Of a stretch of 7,379 bases of DNA, positions 1 to 5,704 are shown piece by piece; position 1 is the stretch's first letter; the number at the start of each line of letters is the position of its first letter. The DNA lies in NCBI GenBank assembly GCA_037444005.1, contig JBBING010000104.1:1-7379 (forward strand), in the 5' to 3' direction. The position numbers were made by a program, and so were the translations under genes. The DNA is from DATLZC01 sp037444005 (lineage in GTDB: Bacteria; Chloroflexota; Dehalococcoidia; DSTF01; JACRBR01). The notes under the pieces are model-generated. The model was given only the letters and a program-made list of their open reading frames with translations, searched no databases and was not told the DNA's origin.

Positions 1-2
1 CT

Positions 3-101
3 CGCAATCTCGCCACCAACCTCGCAACCCGCCCACCAACGCGGATCAAGACACTCGGCGTCGCCCGGCGTTTGGCTCAGGCGCTCCGGCGTGGTATCTA
101 G
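3..101 (+). CDS. Possible C-terminal end of an unknown upstream gene (partial)
   Basis: An open frame runs in from the left edge and stops at TAG 99-101, only 11 bases before the purH start. The purH Shine-Dalgarno sequence (AGGGAGG, 100-106) overlaps this stop, an arrangement common inside bacterial operons. The visible 32 residues end in a basic, helix-like tail (about TRIKTLGVARRLAQALRRGI). An imperfect 20-base tandem duplication at 1-40 gives a short NLAT-NLAT repeat in this frame. I recognise no family. The other two forward frames are also open through this region, so the choice of frame rests only on the well-placed stop and the plausible amphipathic tail. It could equally be non-coding. 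Confidence 0.4.
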   Translation, partial: RNLATNLATRPPTRIKTLGVARRLAQALRRGI

Positions 102-112
102 GGAGGCACGCC

Positions 113-1657
113 ATGGCACGACGCGCGCTCATTTCGGTGTACGACAAGACGGGCCTCGAGACGCTCGGGAAGGGGCTCGCCGCCCTCGGCTTCGAGATCG
201 TGAGCACGGGCGGCACGCTCCAGGCGCTCAGGGACGCCGGGGTGCCGGCGCTGAGCGTGTCGGACGTCACGGGCTTCCCGGAGATCCTCGACGGTCGCGT
301 AAAGACGATGCATCCGGCCGTGCACGCGGGCATCCTCGCTCGCCGCGATCGCCCGGCGCACATGCGCCAGCTCGAAGAGTTGGGCTTAGGACCTATCGAT
401 GTGGTGGTGAACAACCTGTACCCGTTTCGCGAGACCGTCCGGCGGCCCGACGTGACGCTCGAGGAGGCCATCGAAAACATCGACATCGGTGGGCCGTCGA
501 TGATCCGCGCCGCCGCCAAGAACTTCGAGCACGTGCTGGTCGTGGTCGACCCCGCGGACTACAACGACGTGCTGGACGCGCTCAGGACGGGTGAGACGCC
601 GCTGGAGTGGCGCCGCAAGCTCGCGGTGAAGGCGTTCCAGCACACCGCGACCTACGACACACTCGTAGCGCAGTACCTGCGGGGACACGAAGACCCGTTC
701 CCCGACGAGCTGACGATCGCTCTGCGGAAGCGGCAGGCGCTCCGGTACGGGGAGAATCCGCATCAGGAGGCGGCGTTCTACGCCGACGACGACGCGCGCG
801 AGCCCGCACTGAGCGGCATGGCCGCGGTCGAGCAGCTGCACGGGAAGGAGTTGAGCTATCTCAACATCTTCGACGCCGACGCCGCCTACTCCGCGGCCTG
901 CGACTTCGCCGAGCCGACGGTGGTCATCGTCAAGCACGGGACCCCGAGCGGCATCGCGAGCCATGAGGACATCGCGGAGGCGTACCGCGGCGCGTTCGCC
1001 TGCGACACCATGTCACCGTACGGCGGCATCGTCGGCGCCAACCGGACGGTGACGGCCGATATGGCGGCGGCGATGAAGGGCGTGCTGTACGACGTTATCA
1101 TCGCGCCCGAGTACGAGCCCGCGGCCCTGGAGCGGCTGAGCAAACGCAAGGACCTCCGCATCCTGCGGGCGCCGCCCATCGACATGAACCGGCGCGCATT
1201 CGAGTTCCGGAAGGTCGCGGGCGGGGTGCTGGTGCAGGAGGCGGATCGCCTGGGCGACGCCGGGATGGAGCTGCGCTGCGTCACGCGACGCCGGCCCGAC
1301 GAAGCGGAGCTGGCGGACCTGCTCTTCGCCTGGCGATGCGTGAAGCACGTGAAGTCGAACGCCGTGGTCCTGGCGAAGGACCGGCGGACCGTGGGCGTCG
1401 GCGGCGGACAGCCGAATCGCCGCGCGCCCGTCGAGCTCGCGCTGCAGCTCGCCGGCGATCGCGCCGCGGGGAGCGTGCTGGCCTCCGACGCGTTCTTCCC
1501 GTTCGCGCGAGGGGACGCCGTGGAGATCGCGTGTCAGCGAGGGGTGCGCGCCATCATCCAGCCCGGCGGCTCGATTCGCGATCAAGAGGCCATCGAAGTG
1601 GCCGATCATTACAACGTGGCGATGATCTTCACGGGGGTCCGTCACTTCAAGCACTGA
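113..1657 (+). CDS. purH: Bifunctional AICAR formyltransferase / IMP cyclohydrolase
   Basis: This cytosolic enzyme of de novo purine synthesis transfers a formyl group from 10-formyl-tetrahydrofolate to AICAR and then closes the ring to give IMP. The length, 514 residues, is normal for the family. The N-terminal MGS-like cyclohydrolase domain (about 1-195) shows SVYDKTG, STGGT, RVKTMHPAVHAGIL with Lys64, NLYPF with Tyr103, and ENIDIGGPSMIRAAAKN. The C-terminal transformylase domain shows LRYGENPHQ, the Lys274-His275 pair, KHVKSNAVVLAKD (411-423), SVLASDAFFPF and the terminal IIQPGGSIRD and MIFTGVRHFKH. The segment after Lys-His reads GTPSG, where many bacterial enzymes have NPCG, and CDTMSPYGG stands for the usual CDPVSAFGG-like stretch. 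Neither removes the catalytic pair. The ATG is preceded by AGGGAGG six bases upstream and gives the expected family N-terminus. Confidence 0.97.
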   Translation: MARRALISVYDKTGLETLGKGLAALGFEIVSTGGTLQALRDAGVPALSVSDVTGFPEILDGRVKTMHPAVHAGILARRDRPAHMRQLEELGLGPIDVVVNNLYPFRETVRRPDVTLEEAIENIDIGGPSMIRAAAKNFEHVLVVVDPADYNDVLDALRTGETPLEWRRKLAVKAFQHTATYDTLVAQYLRGHEDPFPDELTIALRKRQALRYGENPHQEAAFYADDDAREPALSGMAAVEQLHGKELSYLNIFDADAAYSAACDFAEPTVVIVKHGTPSGIASHEDIAEAYRGAFACDTMSPYGGIVGANRTVTADMAAAMKGVLYDVIIAPEYEPAALERLSKRKDLRILRAPPIDMNRRAFEFRKVAGGVLVQEADRLGDAGMELRCVTRRRPDEAELADLLFAWRCVKHVKSNAVVLAKDRRTVGVGGGQPNRRAPVELALQLAGDRAAGSVLASDAFFPFARGDAVEIACQRGVRAIIQPGGSIRDQEAIEVADHYNVAMIFTGVRHFKH

Positions 1658-1671
1658 GATCGGGAGTCGCG

Positions 1672-2766
1672 ATGCCTGTCCGCACGCCCGCCAGCATCAT
1701 GGACCTGGACGAGATTGTCGCCCGGCTCGAGCCGGAGGAGCGCTTCCTGTTCGAGCGGGTGCTGCACGTCTCGGTCACGTACGGGCGGCTGGTGCCTCCG
1801 CCGACCATGATTCCCTGGATCGAGCGGCAGTTCGGCTCGGTCGAGCCCGTCATCAACCAGAAGATCATCAAGGTCACGAACCTGGTGACGCTGGAAGGTG
1901 TGCTGTTCAACCGCCTGCGGTCCAGCCGGCCGATCTGGCGCCAGGAGGTGGATCTCGAGGCGGAGCTGGCGCGGCTCAATCACGAAGACCCGCTCCTCCG
2001 CCCGGAGGAGCTGACGCCGGAGGATCTCTTCGGGCGAGTGCGCGGCGCCCACTCCATCACGGCGAGCAACGTCGCGAAGTTCGACGGGCATCACGGCCTC
2101 ATCGTCTTCGACGAGCCGCATCCGCTGCGCTTCACCCGTGAGCGGCTCCACGACTACATCGACACGGCGCGCCGGTGGGCGGACCTGGCGCACGCGCAGG
2201 ACCCCGAGGCCCGCTACTTCTTCTTCCTGTGGAACTGCCTGTGGCGCGCCGGGGCGTCGCTGTTACATGGCCACGCGCAGATGATGCTCGGGCGGGACAT
2301 GCACTACGCCAAGGTGGAATCGCTCCGCCGGGCGGCGCTGCTGTACGAAGCGCACCATCGCTCGAACTACTTCGATGACCTCTACCACGCGCACCAGGTG
2401 GTCGGCGCCGCCTTCGAGAAGGAGGGCGTGCGCGTTCTGGCGAACCTGACCCCCATCAAAGAGCACGAGGTCCTGCTCATGGCCCCCGAGCTGAACGATT
2501 CGCTCAAGGACCGGACCTACGAGGTGCTCGAGACGTTCCGAGACGACCTGAAGATCAGCGCCTTCAATCTCGTGATCTATATGCCCCCCATCGAGCCGAC
2601 GGGCGAGAACTGGCAGAGCTTCCCGGTGATCGTGCGGATCGTCGACCGGGGCGATCCCACGGCCCGCACCAACGACATCGGGGCTATGGAGCTGTACGCG
2701 GCGAGCGTCGTCGCGAGCGACCCGCTGGAGCTCGCCCGGCGCCTGCGGAAGAAGCTCGGCGGCTGA
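1672..2766 (+). CDS. GalT/HIT-superfamily nucleotidyltransferase- or phosphorylase-like protein
   Basis: This is a 364-residue soluble protein. Its best mark is GASLLHGHAQMMLG, with His199-Gly-His201-Ala-Gln203. It matches the HxHxQ active site of galactose-1-phosphate uridylyltransferase (HPHGQ) and related sugar-nucleotide phosphorylases, in which the second His becomes covalently nucleotidylated. A preceding strand with FDGHHGLIVFDEPH (His140, His141) and a later KEHEVLLMAPEL (His265) fit the two tandem HIT-like halves of that fold. Only one cysteine (Cys189) is present, so the structural CxxC zinc site of E. coli GalT is absent. The open frame extends upstream inside purH, but ATG 1672 has GGGAG five bases upstream and lies 14 bases after the purH stop. 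The substrate is unknown; transfer or phosphorolysis of a nucleoside-diphosphate sugar, or Ap4A-type phosphorolysis, are options. The downstream glycosyltransferase suggests sugar metabolism, but this is inference. Confidence 0.72.
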   Translation: MPVRTPASIMDLDEIVARLEPEERFLFERVLHVSVTYGRLVPPPTMIPWIERQFGSVEPVINQKIIKVTNLVTLEGVLFNRLRSSRPIWRQEVDLEAELARLNHEDPLLRPEELTPEDLFGRVRGAHSITASNVAKFDGHHGLIVFDEPHPLRFTRERLHDYIDTARRWADLAHAQDPEARYFFFLWNCLWRAGASLLHGHAQMMLGRDMHYAKVESLRRAALLYEAHHRSNYFDDLYHAHQVVGAAFEKEGVRVLANLTPIKEHEVLLMAPELNDSLKDRTYEVLETFRDDLKISAFNLVIYMPPIEPTGENWQSFPVIVRIVDRGDPTARTNDIGAMELYAASVVASDPLELARRLRKKLGG

Positions 2767-2795
2767 CGTTCTCGTTCCCCTGGCGCCCGCCCCGG

Positions 2796-2817
2796 CGAGG
2801 GCATACCATGGCCCTCG
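2796..2817 (+). promoter_or_regulatory. Perfect 7-bp hairpin ending at the glycosyltransferase start codon; possible leaderless -10 box
   Basis: CGAGGGC (2796-2802) and GCCCTCG (2811-2817) are perfect inverted repeats around an 8-base loop, and the next base is the A of the ATG at 2818. The left arm contains the only Shine-Dalgarno-like run (GAGGG, 2797-2801), which the hairpin would hide. The loop contains TACCAT (2804-2809), a fair -10 hexamer lying 8 bases before the ATG, the geometry expected of a leaderless promoter. No convincing -35 box is visible. There is no U-tract, so it is not an intrinsic terminator. Confidence 0.35.
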
Positions 2818-3552
2818 ATGAAGTCGTTCGACGTCGTCATCCCCGTATACAACGAGGAACGCATCCTCGCGCAGAGCGTCGAGACCCTCCGCTCCTTCCT
2901 ACGCGAATCCTTCCCCTACCGGTGGCGCATCGTCATCGCCGATAACGCGTCGACGGACGGCACGCTGGGCATCGCTGAGGAGCTCGCGCGGCGGGCTCCG
3001 GAAGAGGTGCGCGTCCTGCACCTCGACGAGAAGGGCCGCGGCCGGGCCCTCAAGCGCGCGTGGCTCGACTCCGACGCCGACGCCATGGGGTACATGGATG
3101 TGGACCTTTCGACGGACATCGCGAAGACGGTCGACCTCGCCCGGGCGGTGCTGGACGAGGGCTACGACCTGGCGTACGGCTCGCGCCTGGCGCGCGGAGC
3201 GGAGACGACGCGGTCGCTCAAGCGGGAGATCGTCTCGCGGGGCAACATGGCGGTCATCAAGGCGCTGTTCTTCGTGCGGTTTTCGGACGCGCAGTGCGGC
3301 TTCAAGGCGATCACTCGGGAGGCGGCGCGAGCGCTGCTGCCGCTGGTGCGAGACACGTACTGGTTCTTCGACACGGAGCTGCTCATCAAAGCGGAGAAAG
3401 CGGGGTACCGGCTCAAGGAGATCCCGGTGCGCTGGCAGGAAGACCCGGACACGCGGGTGAAGCTGGCCCAGGACATCGCGAAGCAGCTCCGGGGCCTGCT
3501 CCGGGTGCGATTCGAACGCATCCCTCGACGGGAGGAGCTGGTCTCGACGTAA
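2818..3552 (+). CDS. Family 2 glycosyltransferase, dolichyl/polyprenyl-phosphate sugar synthase type
   Basis: This is a 244-residue GT-A fold enzyme that would transfer a sugar from a nucleotide donor, probably to a polyprenyl phosphate on the inner face of the membrane. Landmarks in order are DVVIPVYNEE (5-14), the nucleotide-binding ADNASTDGT (about 41-49), KGRGRALKRA, the metal-binding Asp94-Val-Asp96 followed by LST, YGSRLARG, QCGFK (159-163), WFFDTELL (182-189) and a basic C-terminal helix. This layout is that of DPM1/ALG5-like enzymes. No C-terminal membrane helices are seen, so it is the short soluble form. ATG 2818 gives the expected N-terminus, but the only Shine-Dalgarno-like run is 16 bases upstream and would fit an out-of-frame ATG at 2808 better. 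The sugar and acceptor cannot be read from the sequence. Confidence 0.9.
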   Translation: MKSFDVVIPVYNEERILAQSVETLRSFLRESFPYRWRIVIADNASTDGTLGIAEELARRAPEEVRVLHLDEKGRGRALKRAWLDSDADAMGYMDVDLSTDIAKTVDLARAVLDEGYDLAYGSRLARGAETTRSLKREIVSRGNMAVIKALFFVRFSDAQCGFKAITREAARALLPLVRDTYWFFDTELLIKAEKAGYRLKEIPVRWQEDPDTRVKLAQDIAKQLRGLLRVRFERIPRREELVST

Positions 3553-3606
3553 CGACGGGCTGGGCGGCGGTTCGAGGCGGAGTGCTTGAAATGCTTCACG
3601 GTTACC

Positions 3607-3635
3607 TTGACACTAGATCGACGCGATGATAGCCT
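3607..3635 (+). promoter_or_regulatory. Sigma70-type promoter of the bc-complex operon
   Basis: TTGACA (3607-3612) is a perfect -35 consensus. It is separated by exactly 17 bp from TAGCCT (3630-3635), which keeps the most conserved -10 bases (T1, A2, T6). A start near 3642 would give a leader of about 85 bases before the GTG at 3727. It lies in the only long non-coding gap, in a locally A+T-richer stretch, directly before the respiratory genes. Within the spacer and first -10 bases, CTAGATCG (3613-3620) and CGATGATAG (3624-3632) form an imperfect dyad that could be an operator. Confidence 0.6.
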
Positions 3636-3650
3636 CTGGCCGATTGCTAA

Positions 3651-3666
3651 GCCGTTCACAAACGGC
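3651..3666 (+). other. Hairpin in the predicted leader RNA
   Basis: GCCGTT (3651-3656) and AACGGC (3661-3666) form a perfect 6-bp stem with a CACA tetraloop. It begins about 10 bases after the predicted transcription start of the bc-complex operon. No T-run follows, so it does not look like a terminator. It may stabilise the 5' end of the message or serve as a regulatory element. The remaining leader (3667-3726) shows only a purine-rich run close to the start codon. Confidence 0.4.
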
Positions 3667-3726
3667 GAAGCTCCCCCGGGTCGTCGGTGTGGCTCTTTCC
3701 GGAACGAGGAAGGGCAGGGTAACGAC

Positions 3727-3840
3727 GTGAACTTCAACGGCGTCGTGGTCACGGACGCGCAGGAACTGGCGCTGGTCTTCATCACCATCATGGTTTCCCT
3801 CGGGCTGATGGTCATCTTCGGCCGCTGGTGGGAAAGCTAG
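3727..3840 (+). CDS. Small single-helix membrane protein at the head of the bc-complex operon
   Basis: From GTG 3727 this encodes 37 residues: a short polar N-terminus (NFNGVVVTDAQE), one hydrophobic helix (about 14-31, LALVFITIMVSLGLMVIF) and a GRWWES tail. I do not recognise a family. In the same frame an ATG at 3586 would give 84 residues, but it lies upstream of the predicted promoter and adds a low-complexity leader, so I prefer the GTG, which has AGGGT six bases upstream and AGGAAGGG slightly further up. The stop is 14 bases before the cytochrome b6 start, so the two are very probably cotranscribed. Size and topology recall the one-helix b6f subunits PetG, PetL, PetM and PetN. The resemblance is general, and a role as an accessory subunit is inference. 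Confidence 0.6.
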   Translation: MNFNGVVVTDAQELALVFITIMVSLGLMVIFGRWWES

Positions 3841-3854
3841 GGCGGAGGGAAGGT

Positions 3855-4610
3855 ATGGCGGTCACGGAACAACCCAAGGGCCCGTCCCTCACCGAGTGGC
3901 TCTACGACAAGCTGTTCCACAACTACATTTGGCGTTCCATCTTCCGTTCGGGCTATCCGAACACGCCGCGCAACCAGATGCTCGCGGTGGCGACCAACGT
4001 CTTCCTGCACCTCCACCCGACCCGCATCCACCGGACCCACGTCAGGATCACGCACACGTACTGTCTCGGAGGGTTGAGCTTCTTCCTGTTCCTCGGGCTC
4101 ACCGTCACGGGCGTGATGCTGATGTTCTACTACGTGCCGTCGGTGGAGCGGGCGTACCAGGACATCGCCGCGCTGGAGACGAACGTGCGGTTCGGCCAGC
4201 TCATCCGCAACCTGCACCGCTGGATGGCGCACGGGATGGTCATCACCGTGCTCCTGCACATGATGCGGGTCTTCTACACGGGCGCGTACAAGCCGCCGCG
4301 GGAGTTCAACTGGGTCGTCGGCGTGATTCTGCTCGTGCTCACGCTGCTCCTCAGCTTCACGGGCTACCTGCTCCCGTGGGACCAGCTCGCGCTGTGGGCC
4401 ATCACCGTGGGCACGAATATGATCGGGTCGGCCCCGGTGCTGGGCGAGCAGTCCCGCTTCGTGCTCATCGGCGGATTCGAGGTGGGGCCGAACGCCCTCA
4501 TTCGGTTCTACACGCTGCACGTCATCGGCCTGCCGCTGCTGGCGGCGATCTTCATGGCGGTGCACTTCTGGCGGATCCGGCGCGACGGCGGTCTGGCTCG
4601 GCCGCTGTGA
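3855..4610 (+). CDS. Cytochrome b6-type subunit of a quinol oxidoreductase
   Basis: This 251-residue membrane protein carries the two b haems of a Rieske/cytochrome b complex. Four helices are visible: A about 69-93, B about 121-142, C about 152-175 ending GYLLPWDQ, and D about 220-240. The haem ligands are His121 and His135 in helix B and His222 and His237 in helix D. The 15-residue step in helix D is the b6-type spacing, against 14 in mitochondrial cytochrome b. Cys70, in YCLGG at the start of helix A, sits where cytochrome b6 and Bacillus QcrB bind haem ci covalently. An N-terminal extension (1-65) includes a His-rich stretch before helix A. ATG 3855 has a strong GGAGGGAAGG Shine-Dalgarno immediately upstream. 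The protein ends after helix D, so the Qo site must be completed by the next gene. I use no symbol because petB and qcrB are both possible. Confidence 0.95.
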   Translation: MAVTEQPKGPSLTEWLYDKLFHNYIWRSIFRSGYPNTPRNQMLAVATNVFLHLHPTRIHRTHVRITHTYCLGGLSFFLFLGLTVTGVMLMFYYVPSVERAYQDIAALETNVRFGQLIRNLHRWMAHGMVITVLLHMMRVFYTGAYKPPREFNWVVGVILLVLTLLLSFTGYLLPWDQLALWAITVGTNMIGSAPVLGEQSRFVLIGGFEVGPNALIRFYTLHVIGLPLLAAIFMAVHFWRIRRDGGLARPL

Positions 4611-4630
4611 GGCGACACGAGGAGTAGGAC

Positions 4631-5704
4631 GTGGCGACAGCAACCCAGGCGGTCCCCCGCCAGGTCGTACGGCAGAAGCGCGAGCGAGAGCAGGAAGTCC
4701 TCGTCTGGCCCGACCTCGTCTTCATCGAGTTCATCTCGGCGATCCTGTTCACGCTCACGTTCTTGATCCTTTCGATTTTCGTCAACGCGCCGCTGCTGAA
4801 CCGGGCGAACCCGAACATCACGCCGAACCCTTCCAAGGCGCCGTGGTACTTCATGAACCTGCAGGAGCTCCTCCTGCACATGCACCCGGCGCTGGCCGGC
4901 GTCATCGTGCCCACCATCGCGCTGCTGCTCTTGGCCGCGCTCCCGTACATCGACCGCTCGAACGAGCAGCAGGGTGTGTGGTTCGGCACGAAGAACTCGG
5001 TGCGGATCACCATCTTCGCCAGCATCTACGCCGCGGTCATCACCGTGGGCCTCATCCTGTACGACGGGAACAAGCACGTCGAGGTGGTGACCGAGATCGC
5101 CCAGCGGATGGGCAACGAAGACTTCGAGTGGCCCGGTAAGCTCTCGGCGTTCCAGAACGTGCGCGCCCTCCAGCAGGGCTGGCGATGGGGAATCCCCGTG
5201 CCGAAGAGCGCGCAGCTCGGACCAGGCGAGCATGACGGAAGCCTCGACTGGCCCCAGGACTTCGAGCACATCCCCTTCCCCTTCAACGGGACCTGGGGTC
5301 CGAGCTGGTTCACGTGGGATGAGCCGACGTTCCTGCCGGGCTGGCTCCGGGCCCTGTACTGGTACGACCTGAACTGGAACTTCCCGGCGTTCCTGGTCGA
5401 GATTCTGCTGCCGGTCGTCTTCATGGTCGGCTTCCCGGCGCTCCTCATCGTCATCCTCAAACGGATGGGCTGGGTGCAGACCGTGCGGGACGGCGCCATC
5501 GCCCTGTTCTCCGGGTTCATCGCCACGTACTGGGTGCTCACCATCATCGGCGCCGGGTTCCGTGGAGCCGGTCAAGAGCTCGTGCAGCCCACGGACGTGC
5601 CGGTCCTCCACGAGGACCCGCGCATCTGGAACCAGCCGATGGAGCTCCCCGACGGCCATCTGGTGTTCATCGTCGAGTCGGAGAGTTTGCAGAGCGATGT
5701 CTGA
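4631..5704 (+). CDS. Extended subunit-IV-type cytochrome b C-terminal protein
   Basis: This subunit completes cytochrome b and, with the preceding b6, forms the Qo quinol-oxidation site. At 357 residues it is about twice the length of plant or cyanobacterial subunit IV (about 160). Helices E (about 28-52), F (about 80-107) and G (about 122-142) match subunit IV. The E-F loop carries Ala70-Pro71-Trp72-Tyr73 where PEWY is usual. After helix G comes a loop of about 110 residues with 10 tryptophans between 167 and 249, then two more helices (about 254-278 and 287-306) and a C-terminal tail starting GFRGAGQELVQP. Topology puts the loop and tail on the periplasmic side. The start is GTG 4631 with GAGGAG about 7 bases upstream, 20 bases after the b6 stop. 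The next gene overlaps its end by 8 bases, suggesting coupled translation. Confidence 0.9.
   Translation: MATATQAVPRQVVRQKREREQEVLVWPDLVFIEFISAILFTLTFLILSIFVNAPLLNRANPNITPNPSKAPWYFMNLQELLLHMHPALAGVIVPTIALLLLAALPYIDRSNEQQGVWFGTKNSVRITIFASIYAAVITVGLILYDGNKHVEVVTEIAQRMGNEDFEWPGKLSAFQNVRALQQGWRWGIPVPKSAQLGPGEHDGSLDWPQDFEHIPFPFNGTWGPSWFTWDEPTFLPGWLRALYWYDLNWNFPAFLVEILLPVVFMVGFPALLIVILKRMGWVQTVRDGAIALFSGFIATYWVLTIIGAGFRGAGQELVQPTDVPVLHEDPRIWNQPMELPDGHLVFIVESESLQSDV

Noticed and set aside
1..40. Two imperfect 20-base tandem copies at the left edge
   Set aside because: Two copies with about 16 of 20 matches is too little for a repeat array or CRISPR, and it may be part of a coding tail.
72..100. Promoter-like TTGGCT, 17 bp, TATCTA before purH
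   Set aside because: A start about 7 bases after the -10 box would fall at or past the AGGGAGG ribosome site (100-106), leaving purH without it. Transcription from further upstream is simpler.
1336..1671. Upstream extension of the GalT/HIT-like gene inside purH
   Set aside because: It lies inside the purH coding region in another frame and is Arg/Gly/Ala-rich. ATG 1672 has a good ribosome site and gives a sensible N-terminus.
3586..3726. N-terminal extension of the small membrane protein to ATG 3586
   Set aside because: The ATG lies upstream of the predicted promoter and has no Shine-Dalgarno sequence, and the added residues look like translated leader. GTG 3727 gives a compact protein with better spacing.
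4508..5659. A 383-residue minus-strand open frame over the subunit IV gene
   Set aside because: It is Glu/Arg/Asp/His-rich, has no recognisable motif, and lies opposite a clear membrane protein.
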